This document shows positions 50,194 through 58,154 of a stretch of DNA of 64,000 nt, piece after piece; position 1 is the stretch's first letter, and each line of letters opens with the position of its first letter. Source of the stretch: JACDAL01 sp963849115 (GTDB lineage Bacteria > Actinomycetota > CADDZG01 > WHSQ01); NCBI GenBank assembly GCA_963849115.1, contig CAWKGK010000008.1, positions 124,001 through 188,000 of the forward strand. The letters run 5' to 3'. The position numbers and the translations under genes are program-made. A model generated the notes under the pieces. The model was not told where the DNA came from and ran no database searches. It worked only from the letters and a program-made list of their open reading frames with translations.

Positions 50194-51195
50194 GTGCGCA
50201 CTACTAAGTGGAAGCTCGAAGCCTTCGCCGAGGACCTCGAATTGACGGAGCCGTTCACCATCGCCCGCCGCTCGTGGGATGTGGCGACCAGCGTGTTCGT
50301 GAGAGTGTCCCACTCCGGTCAAACCGGGATCGGCGAGTGCAGCCCGGAGGGGTCGCCCGAAGAGGTCGTGGATCAGCTCGAGGGACTCGACCTCGACGCT
50401 CTCGACGGCCCCTTCGATCTCGAGGGTCTCTCCTCGCTCCTGGGTGCGGGACCGGCCCGCAGCGCGCTCGACGTCGCGTTGCACGACCTCGCCGCTCGGC
50501 GCGCCGGCCTCTCGGTGAGTGAGCTGCTGGGATTTTCCGGCCGCCCGCTGCCCCCGACCTCGGTGACACTTGCGATCACCGAGCCCTCCCGCACAGTGAC
50601 AAAGGCTAAGGAACTGAGCGACCATCCCGTCTTGAAGGTGAAGGTTGGCTTCGAAGCAGACGTCGAGATGATCGAGGCCGTGCGCTCCGTTTACTCGGGG
50701 CGCATCAGGGTCGACGCCAACGAAGGATGGAGCGAAGCCCAGGCGACTGAGCGGCTGAAGGCGCTGGAGCGGTTCGACATCGAGCTTTGCGAACAGCCCA
50801 TTCCATCCGGAGACCTCGGCGCCCTGGGCCGCGTCACGAAATCCACATCGATTCCCATTTATGCCGACGAAGATGTCCGCACGGCCGCGGATGTCGCGGC
50901 GCTTGCGGGAACAGTCGACGGCGTCAACCTGAAGCTGCGCAAGACGGGAGGCATCAGGGAGGCGGTGCGCGCGGCGGCGGTGGCTCGTGCTCATTCTTTG
51001 GGAGTCATGCTCGGCTGCGATCTCACCTCCGGGGTCGCAGCCACCGCCGAGGCGAGCGTCGCTGCGCTCGCCGACTTCGCCGATATCGACGGTCCTTTGC
51101 TGCTGAGGTACGACCCCTGGCCTGGAGTGGGTTATGACAAGGGGATGCTGCTCTTGCCACCGGGTCCCGGCCTCGGCGTGACAAGGCGGGCGTGA
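50194..51195 (+). CDS. Enolase-superfamily epimerase/racemase, DgcA-like
   Basis: A 333-residue member of the muconate lactonizing/dipeptide epimerase branch of the enolase superfamily. Catalytic landmarks are LKVKVGFEADVEM (KxK near residue 148), RVDANEGWS near 178, ELCEQPIPSG near 203, YADEDV near 228 and NLKLRKTGG near 248. These provide the Lys pair and the metal-binding Asp/Glu/Asp. Its GTG-TGA overlap with a DUF1611 gene suggests the N-acetyl-D-glutamate racemase role of DgcA rather than plain Ala-Glu epimerase. Start GTG at 50194 lies shortly after a TATGT element, so the transcript may be leaderless. Confidence 0.83.
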   Translation: MRTTKWKLEAFAEDLELTEPFTIARRSWDVATSVFVRVSHSGQTGIGECSPEGSPEEVVDQLEGLDLDALDGPFDLEGLSSLLGAGPARSALDVALHDLAARRAGLSVSELLGFSGRPLPPTSVTLAITEPSRTVTKAKELSDHPVLKVKVGFEADVEMIEAVRSVYSGRIRVDANEGWSEAQATERLKALERFDIELCEQPIPSGDLGALGRVTKSTSIPIYADEDVRTAADVAALAGTVDGVNLKLRKTGGIREAVRAAAVARAHSLGVMLGCDLTSGVAATAEASVAALADFADIDGPLLLRYDPWPGVGYDKGMLLLPPGPGLGVTRRA

Positions 51196-52265
51196 CGGCC
51201 CGATCTTGGCTCGTCCTCACCGACGGTTACCTCGCCGCGCGCGACGCCAAGACGGCTCATGGCGTGATCCGCTACAGCAGGGATGAGATCGCTGCCGTAA
51301 TCGATCCCGAATTTGCGGGACGCTCGCTGGCCGACGTGATGCCGCAGCTAGAACGGGATGCCCCGATCGTGTCCTCGGTCGCAGAAGGGCTGGCCCACGC
51401 TCCAACTTCCCTGTTGCTGGGCGTGGCAACCCCGGGTGGATGGCTACCGGATCACTGGCGGGCGTGGATTCGGGAATCGCTGGAGGCGGGTCTCGAGATC
51501 GCCAACGGACTTCACCGTTTTCTCCGTCACGACCGCGAGCTTGTCAAACTGGCACGCGCCTCAGGGGCCACGCTGTGGGACGTCCGCGAACCTCCCTCCA
51601 AGATCCCGCTGTTCACCGGCAGGAGCATCGGAATTCCCAAGCGCACGGTGCTTACGGTGGGGTCCGATTGTTCGGTGGGCAAGATGACGGTCGCTCTCGA
51701 GCTGGCACGCGCCGGGCACATCAAGGGATTCTCGACCGAGTTCGTCGCCACGGGTCAGACCGGCATCATGATCGCGGGACGGGGTATCGCGGTCGATCGG
51801 GTCGTTGCCGATTTCGTCTCGGGAGCCGCGGAGCTTCTCGTGTGTGAAACGCATCCCTCGTCCGATGTGTTGATGGTCGAGGGGCAGGGAAGTCTGTGGC
51901 ACCCCGCTTACGCAGGCGTGACCTTGGGTCTGCTCCACGGAAGCGCCCCTCATGTACTGGTGCTGTGTCATCAGGCGGGCAGAACCGCCATCGAAGAGCC
52001 TCCCTACACGGCACTTCCTCCGCTCCCCGAGGTAATTGCCCGCTACGAGGACATGGCCGCCACTGTGCGCCCGGCTCGAGTTGCCTGCATCGCCTTGAAC
52101 TGTTCCCGGATGAGCCCCGCCGAGGCGAAGGCCGCAGTCCAAGACACCGAGGACCAGACCGGGCTTGTCACCGGCGATGTGTTCGCGGGAGACTCCTCCC
52201 GCTTGTGGACGGCGCTGGAGCAGGCGTTACCCGAGCGTCGTCGGCCGAGCCTCTTGCGTCAATAA
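51192..52265 (+). CDS. DUF1611 protein, DgcN-like
   Basis: A 357-residue DUF1611 protein with an N-terminal alpha/beta domain and a P-loop domain whose nucleotide motif is VGSDCSVGKMTVALELARA near residue 155, followed by FVATGQTGIMIAG and VEGQGSLWHPAY, the diagnostic DUF1611 stretches. Characterised DgcN proteins acetylate D-glutamate, the product being racemised by DgcA and then used. The GTG start overlaps the stop of the epimerase gene, a tight coupling that supports this assignment. Confidence 0.85.
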   Translation: MTARSWLVLTDGYLAARDAKTAHGVIRYSRDEIAAVIDPEFAGRSLADVMPQLERDAPIVSSVAEGLAHAPTSLLLGVATPGGWLPDHWRAWIRESLEAGLEIANGLHRFLRHDRELVKLARASGATLWDVREPPSKIPLFTGRSIGIPKRTVLTVGSDCSVGKMTVALELARAGHIKGFSTEFVATGQTGIMIAGRGIAVDRVVADFVSGAAELLVCETHPSSDVLMVEGQGSLWHPAYAGVTLGLLHGSAPHVLVLCHQAGRTAIEEPPYTALPPLPEVIARYEDMAATVRPARVACIALNCSRMSPAEAKAAVQDTEDQTGLVTGDVFAGDSSRLWTALEQALPERRRPSLLRQ

Positions 52266-52885
52266 CCGGTCGTGACTTCCTTGTGCACGCTGGCGGCGAC
52301 TCTCCACGTGGAAAGCTTGGGAGCGGCGAGATAGAACAGTGTGACCGACAGGCACAGGAACACGAGGGCATACACGGGCTGGCTCCAGCCGACGAGGCCA
52401 CGGGCGAGGACGGCATCTATTACGAAGTAGGCGGTCGACAACGCGGCCACACAGGCGACCAAGCCCATCGCCAGAGGGCGGTAGACGAACACGAGGGCGA
52501 AGCGAGCCCTGTAGGCGCGTGGACAAGCGGCCAGCGCATCGGACGCGCCGTCGAAGCCCGGATGCTCGGTGAGCGGCCGGATGTAGGGTTCGCGGAAGCG
52601 TTCCAGCAATGAGAGAATCTCGGCCCGCTGGAGCACCCCGTAGATCGCACAGGCAAGCACCAGACAGCCGACCACCACGGGGGGCCAGTCCCTGAGCGAG
52701 GTCCGTCCCGTCACCACTCCGAAGCTTGCGGGCGACAGTAGCCCGATGCCGCCCATAAGGGTGAGCCCGGCGAGGATGGTGATTCGAGTGGCTCGCCGGG
52801 CAAAGGCTGCGCGCCTCAGCGGAGGCCGCTCTGTCTTGATCCATCGCACCGCGTCCCTGTAGGAGCGTTCTGCCGCTACGACCAT
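52259..52885 (-). CDS. Four-helix membrane protein
   Basis: A 208-residue membrane protein with helix pairs near residues 33-55 and 65-85, a soluble stretch (LERFREPYIRPLTEHPGFDG), and a second pair near residues 130-160 and 168-190. No family is recognised. Its 3' end overlaps the DUF1611 gene by seven bases in convergent orientation. A REP-like pair lies upstream. Confidence 0.6.
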   Translation of the reverse strand: MVVAAERSYRDAVRWIKTERPPLRRAAFARRATRITILAGLTLMGGIGLLSPASFGVVTGRTSLRDWPPVVVGCLVLACAIYGVLQRAEILSLLERFREPYIRPLTEHPGFDGASDALAACPRAYRARFALVFVYRPLAMGLVACVAALSTAYFVIDAVLARGLVGWSQPVYALVFLCLSVTLFYLAAPKLSTWRVAASVHKEVTTGY

Positions 52886-52926
52886 GATGCCCTGAACCTA
52901 TCGGGCCACGGGCCCACACCCGCCCA

Positions 52927-53001
52927 GGTGCTGAATCGCCCAAGTTGGGCGGTTGACCACCTAAGCGGTGGTTGCTCGCCCAGGTTGGGCGTTTGGCCCC
53001 T
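52927..53001. repeat. Second pair of 35-nt REP-like palindromes
   Basis: Units at 52927-52961 and 52967-53001 are separated by five bases (TAAGC). Their cores are ATCGCCCAAGTTGGGCG and TCGCCCAGGTTGGGCG. Unit length, spacer length and position right at a stop codon (of the NlpC/P60 gene) match the 24175 pair. They form a REP/BIME-like family. Confidence 0.8.
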
Positions 53002-54134
53002 CAGACGCCCGGGCGGCCCGCCCCCACGTAGTCCGAGCGGTAGGCCGAGACCACCCTCACGGTGGCCCCGGTGTAGGGCGCCTCCACCATCTGCCCGTTG
53101 CCGATGTACATCCCGACATGGTGAATGGGACTGCCGGCGAAGAGCAGGTCGCCGGGCTCCCAATCGGACTGGTCGACTCGAGTGGTGGCCGCATATTGTG
53201 CTCCAGAGTTGTGCGGTAGAGCCACCCCCGCCTGGGCCCACGACCACATCGTCAGCCCCGAGCAATCGAACGAGTCGGGACCGGCCGCGCCCCACTGATA
53301 GGGCTTTCCCACCTGGTCCAGGGCGGCCTCGACCGCGACCCGGGCCCGTTCACTGGGGGCCGGGGCGGGACCGACGGCGACAGGATCCGGCGACTGGGTG
53401 GCGGGCTCCTCCGCAGCCAGGGCCGCTGCTTCCTCTGCAGCCTGGGCCGCGGCCGCTTCTGCCGCACGAGCGGCTTCGGCTGCGGCGGCAGCTCGTGCTG
53501 CTTCCCTGGCCTCCCGGCGCCTCTCAGCCCGCTCGATGGCGGCGTTGATCTCGACGATCTCGTCCCTCTGAGCAGCCACCTTGTCCTCGATCTCCGAGCG
53601 CAGCGAGTCGAGCTGCTGCTGCGACCGAAGTGCTTGGGCGCGATCCTTCTCGAGTTGAGCGAGGGCAGCATCGAGCTCCGCCCGATTGGCCGAGAGCCGC
53701 TCGAACACCTCGGTCTGAGCTTCCTCGGACGATTGCAGGTACTGAAGGCGGGACTGGATGTCGTCTAGAGAGGAGGACGACAAGACAACCTCTAGTGCAC
53801 CCGTGGTCCCATTCTTGTAGAGCTGCTCAGCCACCGCGGCGGCCGAGTCTTCGGTCGAGCCCAGGCGCCCCGAAAGCCGTCGGGCGATGATCTCGTTGCC
53901 TCCGATTCGGGTCTGGATCGACTGAAGCCGCTCTCGCACCAGGTTGTATTTCTCGACCACGAGCTCGAACTCGCGTTCGAGCTCGTGAAGTCGCTCTTCG
54001 GCGGCTTCGAGATCGGAGGGAGAGGGGGCGGCGCGGGAGCTTAGCTGTGAGCCTGGGGCGAGCGCGCCGAGCCAGATAATCAGAAACACCGCCAGCGCGG
54101 AGCGGCCGAGGGAGGGGATCCGGGAGGACATCAT
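53001..54134 (-). CDS. NlpC/P60 peptidoglycan endopeptidase with coiled coil (RipA-like)
   Basis: A 377-residue secreted hydrolase. A signal peptide (SALAVFLIIWLGALAPG) leads to a long coiled coil (residues about 38-240), an Ala-rich linker and a C-terminal NlpC/P60 domain (residues about 260-377). The catalytic Cys is in DSFDCSGLTMWSWAQAG and the His in SPIHHVGMYIGNG. It should cut peptide cross-links of peptidoglycan, as RipA does. It is divergent from the Tad pilus cluster, 110 bases apart, so a role in opening the wall for the pilus is plausible. Confidence 0.88.
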   Translation of the reverse strand: MMSSRIPSLGRSALAVFLIIWLGALAPGSQLSSRAAPSPSDLEAAEERLHELEREFELVVEKYNLVRERLQSIQTRIGGNEIIARRLSGRLGSTEDSAAAVAEQLYKNGTTGALEVVLSSSSLDDIQSRLQYLQSSEEAQTEVFERLSANRAELDAALAQLEKDRAQALRSQQQLDSLRSEIEDKVAAQRDEIVEINAAIERAERRREAREAARAAAAAEAARAAEAAAAQAAEEAAALAAEEPATQSPDPVAVGPAPAPSERARVAVEAALDQVGKPYQWGAAGPDSFDCSGLTMWSWAQAGVALPHNSGAQYAATTRVDQSDWEPGDLLFAGSPIHHVGMYIGNGQMVEAPYTGATVRVVSAYRSDYVGAGRPGV

Positions 54135-54193
54135 CTCTACCCTATCGGCCACGGCCACCGATTTCCTTCGCTCCAAGCAGAAAATGGCGAAAG

Positions 54194-54209
54194 TGTGCCG
54201 CGCGCCACA
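54194..54209. promoter_or_regulatory. CRP-like palindrome, Tad cluster side
   Basis: TGTGCCGCGCGCCACA differs by one base from the perfect palindrome at 29592 and 57883. It lies between the divergent NlpC/P60 gene and the CpaE-like gene, 50 bases before the latter's probable ATG. Confidence 0.55.
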
Positions 54210-54243
54210 GCGCGCGCTCAAACTCGAGGCGCAGTGTCTGCGC

Positions 54244-55206
54244 ATGCGCAGATCGCGGCATTCTGAGCGGAGCAGGGCTGATGGTGTCCGGGTTGCGGTC
54301 GTTGCGCGCGAGCCGAGCATGAGGATGTCCGCGGCTAAAGCATTCGATGACGCGCCCCCGCAGTGGTCGGTCGATCTCTACACAGACCCCCCTCCCGGGT
54401 GCGACGTGGTGCTGGTGTGCCCTGATGTGTCGGCTAGTCCTCCGGGCGCCATCCCGTTCGACCCAGCAGACCCGGCCGGGGCTTTGGCAGAGATCACCTC
54501 GCTTACCTCGCCCTCGCGACTTCCCCTGGTCTCGGTGATCGGTTCCGGGCGAGGCTGTGGGGTGACGAGCCTGGCCCTGCACCTGAGCCGCGCCCTGGTC
54601 CCGTTCGGCGGCGTCTGCTTCGCCGATCTCGATGAGTGTTGGGGTGCGGCCCACAGGCTGGGGCTCGAGCCGAGCGCAGTCAAGACCTGGAAGGACTTCG
54701 ACGGTTCAGCCGAGTCGGTGCGCTCGTGTGCGCTGCCCACGCCGGGCGGTTTCCGAGCCCTGTTTTCGCCCCTTTCGGCAACTCTCGTCTCCGCCGGGAG
54801 CGAACCAAGGCAGCCCGACGAGGGCATGCTTCTGGCCCGGGCACGCTCATTGTTCGAGGCCGTCGTTGCCGACGTGTCATCGCCTCGTGTCTTCGAACGC
54901 ACGGCCCCCCATTGCGAAGTCGCGGTGCTGGTCTTGCCGCCGACTCGGCCTGCAGCCGCGCGCGCACGTGCCCTACTCGAAACTTGGCCTGCGCTAACTT
55001 GGACGGTGGTTACCAACCGGGTAGGACCGGGAGGCGAGACGACCAGGTCAGAGCTCGAGCACATCCTCGAGCGCCGCATCTCGCTCGAGCTCCCCTGTTC
55101 CCCGTCGTTACGAGACGCAGAGGATGACGGCCGCCTGCTCTCGTCGGGCCTCAGCAGATGGATCAGACGAGTCGAACGCCTGGCACGGGCTTTGGCGCGG
55201 TCGTGA
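54244..55206 (+). CDS. CpaE/TadZ-like (septum-site-determining-like) protein
   Basis: A MinD/ParA-fold protein that would localise the Tad machine. The N-terminal part VRVAVVAREPSMRMSAAKAF resembles a degenerate receiver, followed by the P-loop region VIGSGRGCGVTSLALHLSRA, which lacks the Walker lysine (Gly-Val replaces Gly-Lys). Switch-like CFADLDECWGAAHRLGLEPS follows. It corresponds in position to the Rv3660c (Ssd) gene of mycobacteria. The exact start is unclear: ATG 54244 is used, but the conserved region begins near 54289. Its stop overlaps the cpaF start (GTGA). Confidence 0.78.
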   Translation: MRRSRHSERSRADGVRVAVVAREPSMRMSAAKAFDDAPPQWSVDLYTDPPPGCDVVLVCPDVSASPPGAIPFDPADPAGALAEITSLTSPSRLPLVSVIGSGRGCGVTSLALHLSRALVPFGGVCFADLDECWGAAHRLGLEPSAVKTWKDFDGSAESVRSCALPTPGGFRALFSPLSATLVSAGSEPRQPDEGMLLARARSLFEAVVADVSSPRVFERTAPHCEVAVLVLPPTRPAAARARALLETWPALTWTVVTNRVGPGGETTRSELEHILERRISLELPCSPSLRDAEDDGRLLSSGLSRWIRRVERLARALARS

Positions 55207-56240
55207 ACGCCCGGCTGCGGGAGCTGGTATTGGAGCACGACGAGCTCGCACAGCTCGACCCCGCCCGGCGCCGGCTCGGACTGCGCAAGCTCGTTACCGT
55301 TTCCGAGCCCGACACGGATCTCGGTACGGTGGTGGTGGCCTTGGCGGACGATGTCGACGGCTACGGTCCTGTGTCTCGGCTCATGAGGGATGAGGACGTC
55401 ACCGACATCCTCATCAATGGGCCGTTCGAAGTGTGGATCGAGCGAGCAGGAACGCTTGAGCTAACCGAGCTCCGGTTCGAGGGAAACGAGGCACTGAGGG
55501 CATGGGTGGAGCGCAGGCTCAGCCGGGCCGGGGCGCGCGCCGACGCAGCTCGGCCCGTCGCCGATGCACGGCTCCCAGACGGCTCCAGGATGCACGTAGT
55601 ACTTCCCCCGCTGGCTCCTCACGGCCCCCTGATCTCGATAAGGCGATTCCCGCGTGGGCGCTTCGACCTCGACGGCTTGACTGCCGCCGGAATGCTCGAC
55701 TCTGACGACGCCGATTTTCTTCGTCGGTGCGTCGGAGAGCGTATGAGCGTGGCCATTTCTGGCTCGACCTCAAGTGGAAAGACGACCCTCCTCAATGCTC
55801 TGCTGGGACTGGTCGGCCCGAGCGAGAGGGTCGTGCTCATCGAGGAGGTGCCCGAGCTCAACCCCGCCTGTTGCCACTTCGTTTCACTCGTGGCACGCGC
55901 CGGGAACGTAGAAGGGCGAGGAGCGGTCGAGCTGGACGAGCTGTTGCGCGCCGCCTTGCGCATGCGACCCGATCGGATTGTGGTGGGCGAGGTCCGGGGG
56001 GCCGAGGCCCTGGCGGCGCTGGGGGCGTTGTCGACCGGTCATGAGGGCTCGATGGTGACGGTGCACGCATCGTCCGCTTCGGACGCGTTGGAACGGATGG
56101 TCACGCTGGCGCTGCAAGCTGCGAACGGTCCCTGCGAGACGTCTCTGCGGCGTCAATTTCACGCCGCCTTCGGCGCCATCGTGCACCTCGAGCGAACTCC
56201 TGGGGGCCGCAGGGTCGGCGAGATTCTTCGCCTGGCATGA
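55203..56240 (+). CDS. cpaF: Tad pilus assembly ATPase CpaF/TadA
   Basis: A 345-residue secretion ATPase that powers Flp pilus assembly. The N-terminal domain ends with MRDEDVTDILINGPFEVWIER, then Walker A ISGSTSSGKTTLLNALLG near residue 185, Asp box ERVVLIEEVPELNP near 208, and Walker B MRPDRIVVGEVRGAEALAAL near 250, with the His box STGHEGSMVTVHASS. The GTG at 55203 gives a GTGA coupling with the CpaE-like gene; an ATG at 55158 would give a longer protein. Confidence 0.92.
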   Translation: MNARLRELVLEHDELAQLDPARRRLGLRKLVTVSEPDTDLGTVVVALADDVDGYGPVSRLMRDEDVTDILINGPFEVWIERAGTLELTELRFEGNEALRAWVERRLSRAGARADAARPVADARLPDGSRMHVVLPPLAPHGPLISIRRFPRGRFDLDGLTAAGMLDSDDADFLRRCVGERMSVAISGSTSSGKTTLLNALLGLVGPSERVVLIEEVPELNPACCHFVSLVARAGNVEGRGAVELDELLRAALRMRPDRIVVGEVRGAEALAALGALSTGHEGSMVTVHASSASDALERMVTLALQAANGPCETSLRRQFHAAFGAIVHLERTPGGRRVGEILRLA

Positions 56241-57181
56241 CGACACCATCGGATCGAGCGACTGCTCTGCGCCAGCTGGCGGCGCTGCTGCGCGCAGGCC
56301 TGACCCTGGGTGAGGGTCTCGATGAGTGGGGGGATCGTGCTCCCGAATCATTGAAGGCCCCTCTGGAGCGACTGCGCCGGCGCCTGAGATTGGGTGCGTC
56401 TGCCGAGGAGGCTCTGAGCGTCCTCGTCCCGGAGATGGACGAGGAGGGCCCGGCAGTCGCCGCGTTGCTGACGGTTCACGTCCGCCTTGGAGGCGACGCG
56501 GCCGCTCTGCTCGAGGAGGCCGCCAGCGCTGCGGAGGATCGCCTGGCGGCGACGGAGTCGGCGATCGCAACGGCTTCGGGAGCTCGTCTCTCCGGCCGCA
56601 TGGTGGCCTCGTTGCCGTTCGCTCTGCTGCTGCTTTCGCCTGCGTCTAGGGCGCCGCTGTTTGACGCAGCGGGACTGGCCCTGCTCGCCGCCGGCATTGG
56701 GCTCGGGGTGGTGGGACTTCTGTGGATGGGGAGGCTCGTTCCCCGGCCCGAAGCCCTCGCGGATCCCTGCTCGGCCCTGGCGAGCCTGGTTGCCGCCGTA
56801 TGCGAGGCGGGGGCATCCCCCAGCGCGGCTCTCGAGGTCATGGCGGGATGCGTGGGGGTACCGCTGGGGGAAGAGTTGGGCCGGGCCCGGCGGCTGGCGG
56901 CACTGGGGGCGAGCTGGCCTGAGGCCCTGAGGCGCGCCGACGGCGACGGTCTCGGCCTTGGCGAGCTGGCCGCCGTTATCGAGCGGGCTACGAGCAGCGG
57001 CTCTCCGGTCGCGGCCCCCCTCCGTTCGCTGGCGGCTTCGAGGCGCCGGCGGGGAGCGCGAGATTTCGAAGCACGTCTGCGCCGGGCTCCGGTGCTAATG
57101 GTCGTCCCCCTGACTCTGTGCGTGCTCCCCTCGTTCGCCGTGCTCGGTTTGGGCCCGTTCCTCAGAGGAGTGGTTTTTTAA
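56237..57181 (+). CDS. Fused TadB-TadC-like membrane protein
   Basis: A 314-residue protein with two GspF-like (type II secretion F) halves. Residues about 1-100 are one helical domain (LRQLAALLRAGLTLGEGLDEW), then a helix pair (MVASLPFALLLLSPASRAPL; LLAAGIGLGVVGLLWMG), a second helical domain (ALASLVAAVCEAGASPSAAL; LGELAAVIERATSSGSPVAA) and a last membrane helix. Mycobacterial clusters encode TadB and TadC separately; here one gene seems to do both. The ATG overlaps the cpaF stop. Confidence 0.75.
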   Translation: MTTPSDRATALRQLAALLRAGLTLGEGLDEWGDRAPESLKAPLERLRRRLRLGASAEEALSVLVPEMDEEGPAVAALLTVHVRLGGDAAALLEEAASAAEDRLAATESAIATASGARLSGRMVASLPFALLLLSPASRAPLFDAAGLALLAAGIGLGVVGLLWMGRLVPRPEALADPCSALASLVAAVCEAGASPSAALEVMAGCVGVPLGEELGRARRLAALGASWPEALRRADGDGLGLGELAAVIERATSSGSPVAAPLRSLAASRRRRGARDFEARLRRAPVLMVVPLTLCVLPSFAVLGLGPFLRGVVF

Positions 57182-57200
57182 CCCATCGAGTGGTGGTCAG

Positions 57201-57719
57201 ATGCTCTATATGGTCATCTCACCACCATTCGGCAAGATCCTTGTGGCCCTGAGCTTGTTGTTGGTTGGGTGTGATGGCTACGGCTCGGCCGCGTCGACGG
57301 ACCCCTCGCCTGCTCAGGCGTCTCCGTCGCCGGGTCCTACCTTCGACAGCGCCAGCGTCATTGTGCGAGGAGACGAGGGTTCGGTGCTGATCAGGGTAGA
57401 GGTCGCCCAGTCGGCCGAGCAGAGGAGCAGGGGACTCATGTTCCGGGACTCATTGCCCGCCGATGCCGGCATGGTCTTTTTGTTCTTCGAACCGACGCAA
57501 GGAGGCTTCTGGATGAAGAACACGGAGATCCCGTTGTCGATAGCGTTCTTCGCAGAGGATGGCAAGATCCTCGACATCCTCGACATGAAGCCGTGTCGCG
57601 CCGACCCCTGCCCTATCTACACACCGGACGCCACCTACTTCGGAGCTCTCGAGGTGAATCAGGGAGCGTTCGAGGAGTGGGGCATCTCCGAGGGAGACGT
57701 CGTCCGCATGAACCAGTAG
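57201..57719 (+). CDS. DUF192 lipoprotein
   Basis: A 172-residue protein with a lipobox (LLLVGC near residue 24), a Ser/Pro-rich linker and a DUF192 domain (residues about 50-172). DUF192 hallmarks are EQRSRGLMFRDSLPADAGMVF, GGFWMKNTEIPLSIAFF and the C-terminal ALEVNQGAFEEWGISEGD. Biological role unknown; it is placed inside the Tad cluster, 20 bases after the TadBC-like gene, so co-transcription is likely. Confidence 0.87.
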   Translation: MLYMVISPPFGKILVALSLLLVGCDGYGSAASTDPSPAQASPSPGPTFDSASVIVRGDEGSVLIRVEVAQSAEQRSRGLMFRDSLPADAGMVFLFFEPTQGGFWMKNTEIPLSIAFFAEDGKILDILDMKPCRADPCPIYTPDATYFGALEVNQGAFEEWGISEGDVVRMNQ

Positions 57720-57742
57720 CGATAACCGCCGGCCTCCGTGCT

Positions 57743-57816
57743 GTGGCTCACGTGCGACGGTCTACCCTCAGCCACCGAAAACGGTGGCTCACGTGCGACG
57801 GTCTACTCTCAGCCAC
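57743..57816. repeat. Pair of 33-nt units bounded by GTGGCT/AGCCAC
   Basis: Units at 57743-57775 and 57784-57816 share 32 of 33 bases and are separated by CGAAAACG. Each is bounded by GTGGCT and AGCCAC, and the inner ends form a hairpin AGCCACCG-AAAA-CGGTGGCT. It is unrelated in sequence to the 35-nt REP-like family but shares its paired layout. It follows the DUF192 gene. Confidence 0.75.
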
Positions 57817-57882
57817 AGCTTAGCGAGGACCACTCTGAGCCAACTCTCGCGCCGACCTGGATCTCGAAAATAGAGCCGCTGC

Positions 57883-57898
57883 TGTGGCGCGCGCCACA
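57883..57898. promoter_or_regulatory. Perfect CRP-like palindrome upstream of Flp pilin
   Basis: TGTGGCGCGCGCCACA is perfect here and extends to 20 bp with flanking GC/GC (57881-57900). It lies about 75 bases upstream of the pilin start, a usual distance for an activator or repressor site. Same motif as at 29592 and, with one change, 54194. Confidence 0.6.
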
Positions 57899-57974
57899 GC
57901 AGCCGGCGCCTTCACGCGCTGAGATAAGGGCACCCAACCGGCGTCAAGGCCGGTGTGACTCAAGGAGGTGCCCG

Positions 57975-58154
57975 TTGCAACGATTGAGAGAGTTGTGGGC
58001 CGATGAATCCGGTCAGACCACCGCCGAGTACTCGCTCGTTCTCCTGGTGGCAGGGCTTGTCGTCGGTGTGCTTGCCGCATTCGTCAAGTCCGGTGCACTA
58101 ACCGACATGTTCGAGCAGATTCTCTCGGGCCTGGTGGAGCGTGCTTCGGGCTAA
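57975..58154 (+). CDS. Flp-type pilin
   Basis: A 59-residue pilin precursor. A short basic leader (LQRLRELWADESG) is followed by QTTAEYSLVLLVAGLVVGVL, the class IVb/Flp hydrophobic segment with the conserved Glu and Tyr after the cleavage glycine. The TTG start has a strong GGAGG ribosome binding site at proper distance. It should be the major subunit assembled by the CpaF/TadBC machine. The prepilin peptidase is not in the window. Confidence 0.88.
   Translation: MQRLRELWADESGQTTAEYSLVLLVAGLVVGVLAAFVKSGALTDMFEQILSGLVERASG

Noticed and set aside
57743..57816. CRISPR-like repeats
   Set aside because: Only two units with an 8-base spacer; no array and no cas genes.
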